A stretch of 64,000 bases of DNA, from positions 762,660-826,659 of the forward strand of contig NZ_JACIJO010000003.1 in NCBI RefSeq assembly GCF_014206875.1. Direction: 5' to 3'. Positions 10,100-19,300 of this stretch are shown one piece after another (position 1 is the first letter of the stretch; every line of letters starts with the position of its first letter). The notes below the pieces were generated by a model that saw only the letters and a list, made by a program, of their open reading frames with translations, was not told the DNA's origin and did not search any database. This stretch comes from Algoriphagus iocasae (lineage in GTDB: Bacteria > Bacteroidota > Bacteroidia > Cytophagales > Cyclobacteriaceae). The translations under genes and the position numbers were made by a program.

Positions 10100-10139
10100 T
10101 GGAAGTCAAATGTTAATTTTTTCTAACGTTTGACTTCCA
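10100..10139 (-). terminator. Strong hairpin terminator downstream of the 10188-11072 gene
   Basis: A 16-bp stem with one G-T pair (arms 10100-10115 and 10124-10139, core TGGAAGTCAAA/TTTGACTTCCA) closes an 8-base loop. On the minus strand it is followed by a short T-rich stretch. It lies about 50 bases past the stop at 10188 and separates the oxidoreductase pair from the GT operon. The rest of 9880-10187 is AT-rich and holds no gene. Confidence 0.65.
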
Positions 10140-10187
10140 ATTAAAGAATATAATGTTATTTCTTTCTTAGATAGCTTACTAGTCTAA

Positions 10188-11072
10188 TTAAATAGAAGTA
10201 AGCCCTGTCCTTCTTTTTTGGTCATGATATCTTATAGTATCTACTGTATTTTCAATATTTTGTCTTGATGAGGCTCCAAAAAGTATTGACTCAACGTTTG
10301 GTAAATTACTGACATATTCTAATGCTTCTCCTGCAGGAATTGCTCCTCCTCCAAGTACCTGCATCGCGATAACTCTGCATCTCCCTTCGCGTAATGTTTT
10401 TTCATATAAATCCTTGCCTCCAGACATTCTAAAGTTTACCTTGTTTATGGAAGTGCAAATAATTGGGTTTTTAAATTCAGCCTTTTCTAATGTATCTAAT
10501 AGCTTCGGTAAATTCATCGTAATAAATCCTGGTTCTGCATTGTATTTTTCACGTACATGTTTTGCAAACCCTAAGAGAAAGTCAGTCATTCCAAGCCCCA
10601 ATAGGAGATCTGTTATTACGTTTTGAAGAAAGATTACTGGCGTATTGATTCCTTTAAACATCTTCATTTCGGCATCGATCAATAATTCCATAATAGAAAT
10701 ATAGTCCTTTGATAAATATGCCACGCCACCTTTTAATAGAGAACCGACAAAGTTACCTGGAACATATTGTTTTAATGTTCCTGCTATTCCCAACTCAGTA
10801 ACTGCATTTGCATACTTATGCGCATATGGCATGCAAGGATAAATCTTAAAGTCTTTATATTTTGTAGGATCTTTTCTTATTATTTCACAAATATTTGCGA
10901 TTCTATCATGGGTTGTACACATAAAAGTGTTTACACCAGCGGCAATTGCAATATCTAGTGTTTTGATGATTGCCGAATCGTCTTTGAATTTAATAGATTG
11001 AGCCCGTGATTTCTCGTCTGATATATGATTTACAGCAAAAAACTGGTTGTCTCCAAAAATTATTCTTTCCAT
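10188..11072 (-). CDS. Conserved TIM-barrel-like protein of unknown function (aldo/keto reductase-like)
   Basis: The protein has 294 residues and starts with IIFGDNQFFAVNHISDEK. It alternates helices and short strands (GVNTFMCTTHDRI, FKIYPCMPYAH, PVIFLQNVITD, PIICTSINKVNFRM, CRVIAMQVLGGGAIPAGEAL, VESILFGASSRQNI). The last part resembles the C-terminal barrel of aldo/keto reductases (GASS at the cofactor-phosphate site), but the usual D-Y-K-H tetrad is not evident. Its start is 4 bases after the stop of the Gfo/Idh/MocA gene, so the two are surely co-transcribed and probably act on the same sugar. I do not recognise a specific function. Confidence 0.8.
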   Translation of the reverse strand: MERIIFGDNQFFAVNHISDEKSRAQSIKFKDDSAIIKTLDIAIAAGVNTFMCTTHDRIANICEIIRKDPTKYKDFKIYPCMPYAHKYANAVTELGIAGTLKQYVPGNFVGSLLKGGVAYLSKDYISIMELLIDAEMKMFKGINTPVIFLQNVITDLLLGLGMTDFLLGFAKHVREKYNAEPGFITMNLPKLLDTLEKAEFKNPIICTSINKVNFRMSGGKDLYEKTLREGRCRVIAMQVLGGGAIPAGEALEYVSNLPNVESILFGASSRQNIENTVDTIRYHDQKRRTGLTSI

Positions 11073-11076
11073 GCTA

Positions 11077-12090
11077 TTATTTGCTTGATTGTTCTTTAAT
11101 TAATGAAATGGATTTGTCTGTTTTCCAAGCACTTTCAAATGTATTAATTACATTATTTTTCTCTCCTAAAACTGCTTTAATAAAATAATCTATTTGTGCT
11201 GAATATTCTTCACCTCTTAAATAGAAGTCTACCTCCTCTGTGAGATCAGTTACATATTTTACATTCCACCCTTTGGAGTATCCAGTTGGAAATTTGTCTC
11301 CTTTAAAAAAAACTTTTAATTCATTTGCATCAGATTCAATTTTTCCATTTGTACCCATGATTGAAATTGAAGTCGACATTTTTCTGTAAGTTTCATCGCT
11401 CCAATTTACAGAAATCAGGCCTGATACTCCGGATTTACTTTCTACTAAAGCATATACGGAATCGTCCACACTTTTGGAATAGATTGATTTCAGAATAGAT
11501 CCTTTGCAAGATTCTATAGGTGAAATAATATCATTTATAAGATCTATAACGTGAGAGGCATAGTCCATTAAACAGCCTCCTCCTTCACTTGGGTCAGACC
11601 TCCATGTATCACTTTTTTTCTTTACAACCACTGGCCCATAAGCTTCACCTTGAAAATGTGTGATCTCACCTATTGATCCTGCATTTATTAGCCTTTTCAC
11701 TTCTTGAAAAGTGCCAACAAATTTATTGTGATATCCGACTTGATTTACAACCCCGACTTTTTTTGCTAATTCAGTCAATTCTTTGCTTTCTTCAGGATTA
11801 AGACAAAAAGGTTTTTCAGTGAAAATATGAATTCCTCTGTTTAAAAGCTCCTTAACCATTGGAAAGTGATATTTTGTTGGAACAGCAACTACCACCGCAT
11901 CAGGTCGAGATTCATCTGCCATTTTCAGGTAATCAGAAAAACATTTATATCCACTATATCTTTCCAAAACTTGAACCACCATTTTTGAGGTATCGCAGAC
12001 GCCAACGATTTCAACTTTCGGATGAGCACCTAATATCGAAAGATGGGACAATCCCATTTTGCCCGCTCCGATTAAAGCAATTTTTACCAT
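11077..12090 (-). CDS. Gfo/Idh/MocA family NAD(P)-dependent sugar oxidoreductase
   Basis: The N-terminal Rossmann fold has IALIGAGKMGLSHL, followed by the family motif IFTEKPFCLNPEES (EKP lysine) and a C-terminal beta-sheet domain (GGGCLMDYASHVIDLIN, where D and H match the usual catalytic GG..D..xH region). I chose ATG at 12090 (MVKIALIGAG); a TTG 9 bases upstream would add three residues. The likely role is oxidation of a nucleotide sugar (3-dehydro or uronate chemistry) or of a free sugar. The neighbouring TIM-barrel protein starts 4 bases downstream. Substrate unknown. Confidence 0.88.
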   Translation of the reverse strand: MVKIALIGAGKMGLSHLSILGAHPKVEIVGVCDTSKMVVQVLERYSGYKCFSDYLKMADESRPDAVVVAVPTKYHFPMVKELLNRGIHIFTEKPFCLNPEESKELTELAKKVGVVNQVGYHNKFVGTFQEVKRLINAGSIGEITHFQGEAYGPVVVKKKSDTWRSDPSEGGGCLMDYASHVIDLINDIISPIESCKGSILKSIYSKSVDDSVYALVESKSGVSGLISVNWSDETYRKMSTSISIMGTNGKIESDANELKVFFKGDKFPTGYSKGWNVKYVTDLTEEVDFYLRGEEYSAQIDYFIKAVLGEKNNVINTFESAWKTDKSISLIKEQSSK

Positions 12091-12624
12091 TTTTTTCAAT
12101 TGTATTTTGTTATTTTAAAGTTAATAAATATCGATGAAGGTGATTCTGGGTTATTTGGGTGAATTACTTTAATTTATATTTAAAAAGCAAATAAGTGCAT
12201 TTGAAATAAATTTCAAAAGATGATTTCACAAAAATAATAGTAAAAATATTTGAAGATTTTGAAATTATTTTTTTTATGAATTCACTCTGTCTGGTAAGTA
12301 AAGCATTTTAGTCAATGTTCCTATTCAACTTGATTATCAGTTTAATACTTGTGTTAATTTACTGGAAGTTACTTAAATTTCTAATTTATGCTCATCAGAT
12401 TTTGAAAGATGACTTTTATTAAATGATTATTTTTTCCATTTGGTACTTTCAACAAGTTTTTTTGACAAACACCTTATTGAAATGGATTGTAATTCAAAAT
12501 ACATGAACTCGCTTAAAATGTTTCTATAAATCCAGAAATTGATTAGTTAGTTTTTTTTTCGACTTGTGGAACGAGTCTTTTAAGGTCTCGAAGAGTAAGT
12601 TAAATTTTTAGTTACCAAATATAA

Positions 12625-12924
12625 TCACTTTTTAATTCTTATTAATTCAAACCAAGTACCGACTGGAAACACTAAGAATGGGATAAACTCACTTGTTCTT
12701 ACTCTATGTTTTACTTGATCAGGTTTAAAATCTGGTGATTTTATTGAAAGACTTCTCCCGTGTAAGGTAATTGGTGTGACCTCGAGGAGATCTTTTAAGC
12801 CCTTATTCTTTGAAGCTTTAATCTCACAAATCAAATATTTTGAATCAGTAGAATAAAATATTGAAAAATATACAGAGGAAAGGATGAAAAGGATTTCCAG
12901 AATTTTTAGCCTATAGGAGATTGT
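12625..12924 (-). other. Orphan open frame without ATG, possible membrane-anchored small protein or remnant
   Basis: Inside the 1.2-kb gap 12091-13294 there is one open frame of about 100 codons on the minus strand. It opens after a TGA at 12927-12925 and ends near 12625. Its first part is strongly hydrophobic (LEILFILSSVYFSIFY) and the rest looks like a folded domain (DLLEVTPITLHGRSLSIKSP ... FVFPVGTWFELIRIKK in part). There is no ATG or GTG start. The only common candidate, TTG at 12834, would drop the hydrophobic segment. It may be a degraded gene or use a rare start. No family is recognised. The rest of the gap shows nothing. Confidence 0.25.
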
Positions 12925-13294
12925 TCATTTCAGTGACAATAATAAAGATTTTCATTTTTCTATAAATTTTTTCTAATGAATCAGACTTAGGATTACACTT
13001 ATTCATGATGGTTTATACTTTTTTTGAAAATTTAATAAAAATGTGAAATATGAATTTCCAATTGTAATAAAAAAAGAATAGTAGCTTAGGATTGTATTAA
13101 ATGGAGGTTAAAATCAAATGATTTATAATGGGGTAATAAAAACTCAAAAACGTTATTAGCTACATAAAATGTATTTCAAATAAAAAATAATGTAATTCAT
13201 TTGGAAAATGACGTTTTTATTCCATAAATTTATAGCAGTTAAAAAAGGAATATTTACTCTGATCGTTTGAAAAATTTTTAAACAAATAGTTATC

Positions 13295-13984
13295 ATGGCT
13301 ACTACAATTTCAAAACTTAATAATCTTGAGGGTTTTTCTATTAGCGCTGATTTTATTTTTACCAGATACTCGGTCAATCTTCTGGATAGTTCTCAGCTAA
13401 TAGCAAAAAGATTCATCGAAATTTTGATAGTAAGTACTTTCTTAATTTTAGTTGCAAGTTGGCTGTTTCCAATCATTGCTCTACTAATTAAAATGGAAAC
13501 AAAAGGTCCTGTTTTTTACAGGCAATTAAGACACGGACAAAATAATGTCCCCTTTTATTGTTTGAAATTTAGAAGCATGAAGTTTGATCCTAATTCTGGC
13601 TTTAAACAGGCTACTAAAGGTGATGCTAGAGTTACGAAAGTGGGAGCATTTTTAAGAAAAAGTAGTTTGGATGAGCTTCCACAATTAATAAACGTGTTAA
13701 TAGGAGAAATGGCAATAGTAGGTCCTAGACCTCACGCAATTCCGATGAATAAAGAATTTGCTGAAAAAATGGAGTTTTTCATGTGTCGACACATGGTAAA
13801 GCCTGGAATAACAGGTCTTGCACAAGCAAAAGGTTACCGAGGTGAAATCAACGATATGTTTGATATGAATGCTCGTTTGAGATATGACTTGTTCTATATT
13901 AAGAATTGGAGTTTCTTATTTGACCTAAAAATAATTCTTTTAACTTTTCACAGTTTGATTTTTGCCAATAAGAACGCTTATTAA
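13295..13984 (+). CDS. Polyisoprenyl-phosphate sugar-1-phosphate transferase (monotopic PGT, first copy)
   Basis: The protein has 229 residues. A single hydrophobic segment (~45-66) precedes the bacterial sugar transferase core: KGPVFYRQLRHGQ, FYCLKFRSM, the catalytic dyad in SSLDELPQLINVL (near residues 124-126), VGPRPH and KPGITGLAQAKGYRG. It lacks the large N-terminal membrane and Rossmann region of WcaJ, as do short PglC-type enzymes. The family attaches a sugar-phosphate to undecaprenyl phosphate to start a repeat unit. It stands alone, 1.2 kb from its neighbour, and resembles the minus-strand PGT at 58900-59598 closely (shared NN..FYC.KFRSM, ITGLAQAKGYRG). VGPRPH points loosely to hexose-1-phosphate transfer. 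Confidence 0.9.
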   Translation: MATTISKLNNLEGFSISADFIFTRYSVNLLDSSQLIAKRFIEILIVSTFLILVASWLFPIIALLIKMETKGPVFYRQLRHGQNNVPFYCLKFRSMKFDPNSGFKQATKGDARVTKVGAFLRKSSLDELPQLINVLIGEMAIVGPRPHAIPMNKEFAEKMEFFMCRHMVKPGITGLAQAKGYRGEINDMFDMNARLRYDLFYIKNWSFLFDLKIILLTFHSLIFANKNAY

Positions 13985-14008
13985 TAAAATAGTGATTTAA
14001 CCTTTTAG

Positions 14009-14042
14009 AAACTCTTTGGTAAATTCCCAAAGAGTTTTTTTT
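14009..14042 (+). terminator. Intrinsic terminator after the first PGT gene
   Basis: Arms AAACTCTTTGG (14009-14019) and CCAAAGAGTTT (14027-14037) form a perfect 11-bp stem with a 7-base loop, followed directly by a T run. It lies 25 bases after the stop at 13984. Confidence 0.85.
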
Positions 14043-14571
14043 ATATCTTGTCTTTATATAGGCTTATTAAATATATTTCGGTATGGTTAAAGTCCAAAAG
14101 GGAATTTTAATAGTAACATTAATTGATTACAGTTTTACTTTTAATTATGTGATTTACCAGAGTTAGATTCTGGTTTATGTGGAATAAAACCTTTTCCATG
14201 CAAATAATGAAGTCAGTCTCACTCTACAAGCTCATACCAATTAAGGCGGTATGGTATTTTGATTGGTTACATATGATCACTTGAAAGATACCCAAGTCAA
14301 AACAATAAAAACTTTTCGAATGAACATAAATTCCTTCTTTTGGTAAACAAAAGGCAGAAGGTCAAATGAAGTTAGAGTAAGCCTTTGAGAAAGCCACATT
14401 TTTCGAAATGATGATTGATATTTTCTAAGTAGAGTTCAAAATTCCTATTTTGAAAATTCACTATCAGAATGGGCAGTCTAAAAAGTATCGTTCAAAAAGA
14501 AAGCATATTTGAGCCCATATTCTTTTTTTGTTTTGATTAAACCAATCTATATTCTATTCTTTTTAAACCCT
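14043..14571. other. Intergenic gap between convergent genes
   Basis: About 530 bases between the PGT terminator and the end of the sulfatase gene. No open frame longer than short chance runs, no repeat and no second strong hairpin were seen. Confidence 0.4.
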
Positions 14572-15957
14572 TTATTTTTCAATCCTCTTCTCCAACTGTG
14601 TAGCCCCCATCACTAACTTGGATTGATGCTCTTTGACTAAAGCTTGTATTTCAGCTATGATCTCTGGGTTTTCTGCTGCTATATCAAACCGCTCAGATGG
14701 ATCATGTGGCAAATGAAAAAGTTGAAGGGTATCTAACTTCTCCACTTTGGCTGGATATCCTAAAGGATTGTTTTTATAGAAATAGAGCTTATAATCTCTC
14801 TTTCTAACAGCAAAAAGCCTATCTCCGTGGTAGTAAAACATTTCTTCTCTTGGGCTTTTGTTTTCACCTTTCAAGACTGGACTTAAATCATAGCCATCAT
14901 AAATTCGATCATCAGGTTTTTGAGTATCGGAGAGGCTGCAAAGGGTTGGGAGCAAATCCATGGTGCTTCCGATTTGGTTCACCACGCCGGGTTTTACATT
15001 TCCAGGACCCCAGATGATCGTTGGCACTCGTACGCCTCCTTCATAGCTAGTTCCCTTACCTCCAAAAAGTCCACCGCTACTTCCTCCTTGTTCATTATAA
15101 ACCAACCAAGGTCCATTATCCGAAGTGAAAACAACGTATGTGTTCTGGTCCAAACCTTCCTTTTTGAGTGTTTTTAAAATTTCTCCTACGCTCCAATCAA
15201 TTTCTTCAATTACATCACCATACAATCCTCTGTCGCTGGTGCCGAGAAAATCCTTACTGGCAAATAATGGAACATGCGGAAGGGAATGTGCGAGGTAAAT
15301 GAAAAATGGGATTTCCTTGTTTTCCCGAATGTATTTGATCGCTTCTTCCGTGTATCTTTTGGTGATGGTGTTTTGATCAGCTGGTCTCTCCACAATTTCG
15401 GTATCCCGCATCAGAGGCACATTGAAATACTGATATTTTGGATTAGCGAATGCCTCTTTTGCATCGACATCATTGATTCTATCCATGTCATTGGAATATG
15501 GAATTCCAAAATAACTGTCGAAACCATGACTGGTAGGTAAATAGGCAGGAAGATGACCCAAATGCCATTTTCCTATTGCCTTGGTAGCATACCCAGAAGT
15601 TTTCAAAAGAGTGGCAATGCTGTTTTCAGATGCTGGAAGTCCCCCGTCTGAATCCGGAAACAGAACTCTTCTCGTATTGCTAAACATGCCTGTTCGCACT
15701 GGTAGTCGGCCTGTCATTAAAGCAGACCTACTTGGAGTGCAGACATTGGCGGCAACATAGAAATTGGTCCATTTTTGACCTTCCATCGCCATTTGATCAA
15801 GATTGGGAGTTTTGATACTTGGATGCCCGAAAATCCCTAAATCCCCATAGCCTTGATCATCCGTAAATATGATGATGAAATTAGGCTTTTTGCTTTGGGC
15901 AAAGGCGAAATTTGACAGATTCAAAATAAGGAATGCAGTGAAAAATAAAGATTTCAT
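14572..15957 (-). CDS. Secreted sulfatase of the formylglycine (S1) family
   Basis: A signal peptide (LILNLSNFAFAQ, cleavage near residue 21) precedes an alkaline-phosphatase-fold domain. The metal-binding start is FTDDQGYGD (D33, D34). The active-site motif CTPSR sits at 73-77; its cysteine would be converted to formylglycine by a maturase not present in the window. IGKWHLGH (lysine/histidine) and FTSDNGPW (second metal site D-N) follow. The length of 461 fits a single-domain arylsulfatase. The substrate is likely a sulfated glycan or sulfate ester outside the cell. The gene stands alone. A hydrolase of sulfated marine polysaccharide is a plausible inference. Confidence 0.93.
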   Translation of the reverse strand: MKSLFFTAFLILNLSNFAFAQSKKPNFIIIFTDDQGYGDLGIFGHPSIKTPNLDQMAMEGQKWTNFYVAANVCTPSRSALMTGRLPVRTGMFSNTRRVLFPDSDGGLPASENSIATLLKTSGYATKAIGKWHLGHLPAYLPTSHGFDSYFGIPYSNDMDRINDVDAKEAFANPKYQYFNVPLMRDTEIVERPADQNTITKRYTEEAIKYIRENKEIPFFIYLAHSLPHVPLFASKDFLGTSDRGLYGDVIEEIDWSVGEILKTLKKEGLDQNTYVVFTSDNGPWLVYNEQGGSSGGLFGGKGTSYEGGVRVPTIIWGPGNVKPGVVNQIGSTMDLLPTLCSLSDTQKPDDRIYDGYDLSPVLKGENKSPREEMFYYHGDRLFAVRKRDYKLYFYKNNPLGYPAKVEKLDTLQLFHLPHDPSERFDIAAENPEIIAEIQALVKEHQSKLVMGATQLEKRIEK

Positions 15958-16348
15958 TTGCTGTTGGGTTTAGGGTCTATTGACAGGATGATTCAATAAA
16001 TATGATTGAAAATAAATAATCCTGATTAATCCTCTTGGAATTTGAAAAGATAATATCCTGGTAAGGCAATTTTAATCTCTCTAAGGCATTATTATTTTAA
16101 AATTCTTAATTTCAAATTAAACTTTTAAGAAGTTGATTTATATGATTAACTGCTAAAATTTGTGTTTCAACTTCTCAAAAGATTTATTAAAAATCTAAAT
16201 CCTTGATGGTTTCTGTTTTTGGGGAATTCTTCTTCTTCAAATTGGGCTTTTTATATTAAAGCTTGCGATATATTTTGCATAAGGAATCCTCTCTAATCAA
16301 GGTTTTATTGGGTTTTGTTTTTAAAAAATAGATGTTCAAAAATTCATA
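15958..16348. other. Divergent promoter region between sulfatase and histidine kinase genes
   Basis: The 391 bases carry the promoters of two genes reading away from each other. A TATATTTTG run near 16270-16280 resembles a Bacteroidota -7 box for the kinase, but no matching -33 TTTG at the usual distance is evident. No small gene was seen. Confidence 0.35.
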
Positions 16349-19300
16349 ATGATTAATAAATTTTCGGATTCCCCAGAATCCAATAGGCTCGGATTATTGC
16401 AGAAATTTCAAGTTTTGAATGAGCTTCAAGAGCCCGAGCTTGATAGGATTGCCAAGCTGGCTACTATCCTTACCAAATGCTCTGAGTCATATATCTATTT
16501 TTTTGGGAAAGACACTGTACTTCTCAAGTCTTTTGTTGGCCAAAAGCAATCTGTTTCAGATGAAAATTTAATGGATACTTTTCAGTTTCTGGAAAGGGAA
16601 GAGATTTTTATAAAAGGGAATGAAAAAGGAGAGTACTCTAATTCCTTAACCAATCTAGACCTAAGCTTATTTGCTGCCTTACCCCTGCGTGATGAGGGAG
16701 GAGTTTTGATTGGTGGTTTTGCGGTAGCTGATAATTCCAAGACTGATTTGTCTGAGGATTTAGTCATTGGATTAAAGATTTTATCCGGCGGGACTATGAG
16801 CCTTTTGAAGGATAAGTTAAAAAATAGTGACCTTAATAATTACGAAAAGCTATTCCGTCTCTCGTTGGATATGGTTTGTCTGGCTGGTACAGATGGATTT
16901 TTCAAGAAAGTCAGTCCTTCCTTTTCTACCATTTTGGGATGGGAAGAAGAAACTTTGTTGAGTCAACCTTTTTTTGATTTTATCCATCCAGAGGATCACG
17001 AAAGAACCCAAGTGGAATTGGGCAAATTGGCAGAGGGGATTCCCACCATTAATTTCACGATTAGATTTAAGACCGTTACTGGGGATTATAAAACCATTCA
17101 ATGGACTGCTTCACCAGAGGCAGAAACCCAAAGGATTTTTGCCATAGGAAGGGATATTACTGAAGAAAAACAGAAAGAGTTGATTCTTTTAGAGAGAAAG
17201 AGGAAGCTAAAAGTGTTTTTTGAAAACTCCCAGGGTCTTATGTGTACCCATGACATGGAGGGTAATTTTTTATCAGTCAATTCCTCAGGAGCAGGAATTT
17301 TAGGCTATACAGTGGATGAAATTTTGGGCAAAAGTCTTTTTGATATCATGCCTGAAGACAGGCATGAGGAACTGAAGCAGTATTTGAAATTTATCCTAAG
17401 CGAAGGTTCTGCCAAAGGGCAAATGCATACCCTACATAAGGATGGCACTAAGCGAATTTGGTTGTTTAATAATGTTCTGGAAAAGAGTGAGCTGGATGAT
17501 AGCTATTATGTAATCGGAAATGCGATTGATATTACCAGCAGAGCCAAACTCGAAAAAGACCTCAAAGAGACGAAAGAAATTCTGGAGGAAACGGAAAAGG
17601 TTGCCCGTGTAGGAGGTTGGAATATTGATTTGATCAATCAAAGGGTGACTTGGACCTCTATGACGAAAATTATCCATGAGGTTGATGAGGATTTTGATCC
17701 TAATCTAGAGACTGGGATAAATTTTTATAAGGAGGGAGATAGTAGGGAAAAGATAACGAAGGCCGTAGAAGAGGCGATCAAAAATGGGAAACCCTGGGAT
17801 CTGGATTTAATCCTGATCACTGCAAAGAGGAGAGAAATCTGGGTTAGGGCGATTGGTCAAGCTGATTTTAAGGATGGCAAATGTGTTCGCGTCTTTGGGA
17901 CTTTTCAGGATATAGACAAAGAGAAAAGGCTAGAATTAGAGGCGATCAGGACCCAGAAATTATTGGATGATGTATTCGCGGCAACTTCTGAAGTCAGCAT
18001 TATTGCGGCAGATTTGAATGGAATAATCACAGTTTTTAACCGGGGGGCTGAAAAGATGCTGGGTTACAAAGCTGAAGAATTAGTTGGTATCCATTCGCCG
18101 GCAATCATTCATTCGCAAAAGGAAATTGAAGAACATGCTGCTGTAGTTTCTGAGGAATTTGGAAGGGAAATTTCCGGTTTCGAAACATTTCATGCCAGAG
18201 CTGATAGAGATGGATCCGAACAAAAGGATTGGACTTATTTCGGGAAAAACGGAGAGGAGAAATTAGTTTCTTTGGTGATTACCCCTATACAGGATGCTGA
18301 GAATCAAACCATAGGTTATCTCGGAATAGCCCTGGATATAACAGAAAAAAGGAAGATTGAGATCGATCTGATCAATGAGAAAAGTAGGTTAGCAGCATTT
18401 GTAGAGCATACTCCTGCAGCAGTTTCCATGACTGATAAGGATATGAAATATATCGCAGTGAGCGAAAGATGGGAGGAGGAATATAATTTGAATGCTTCCG
18501 AGGTGATAGGGAAATCCCATTATGATCTTTTCAAAGGACTGATGAACGAGGAAAGGATCAATAATTACAATAGGGTTCTGAATGGAGAGGTACTGACAAA
18601 TAACGAGGAAGAAATCCTGTTTCCAGGAGATAAGAAACCAAGGATAATCGCTTGGGAAATGCGTCCTTGGTTGCTATATGATGGTTCTATTGGAGGCATG
18701 ATGACCTTTACTCAAAATATCACCCCATTAATTGAACAGCGGGAAGAACTTAAGCAGGCAAAAGATATGGCTGTGGAAGCGAGTAAAGCCAAATCTGAAT
18801 TTTTGGCCAATATGAGTCATGAAATCAGGACTCCTCTAAATGGCGTGATTGGTTTTACGGATTTGGTATTGAAAACCAAACTCAATGAAACTCAACATCA
18901 ATATTTGTCAATAGTCAATCAGTCAGCAAGTTCCTTATTAAGTATCATCAATGATATTCTCGATTTTTCAAAAATAGAGGCTGGGAAATTGGAGTTGGAT
19001 GTAGAAAAGTTTGATCTCTATGAAATGGCTTCCCAAGCAACCGATATTATTACTTACCAGATCCAAAATAAGGGTTTGGAAATGCTTTTGAATATTGGAA
19101 CAGATCTTCCAAGGTTTATTTATGCGGATTCTGTAAGGCTGAAGCAAATTTTGGTTAACCTTTTGGGTAATTCATCCAAGTTTACTGAGAAGGGTGAAAT
19201 CGAATTAAAGATTGAGAATCTGCAGTCAAAAGGGGATTATAATACCATTCGTTTTTCGGTAAGAGACACCGGAATCGGGATAAAGCCAGATAAACAGCAA

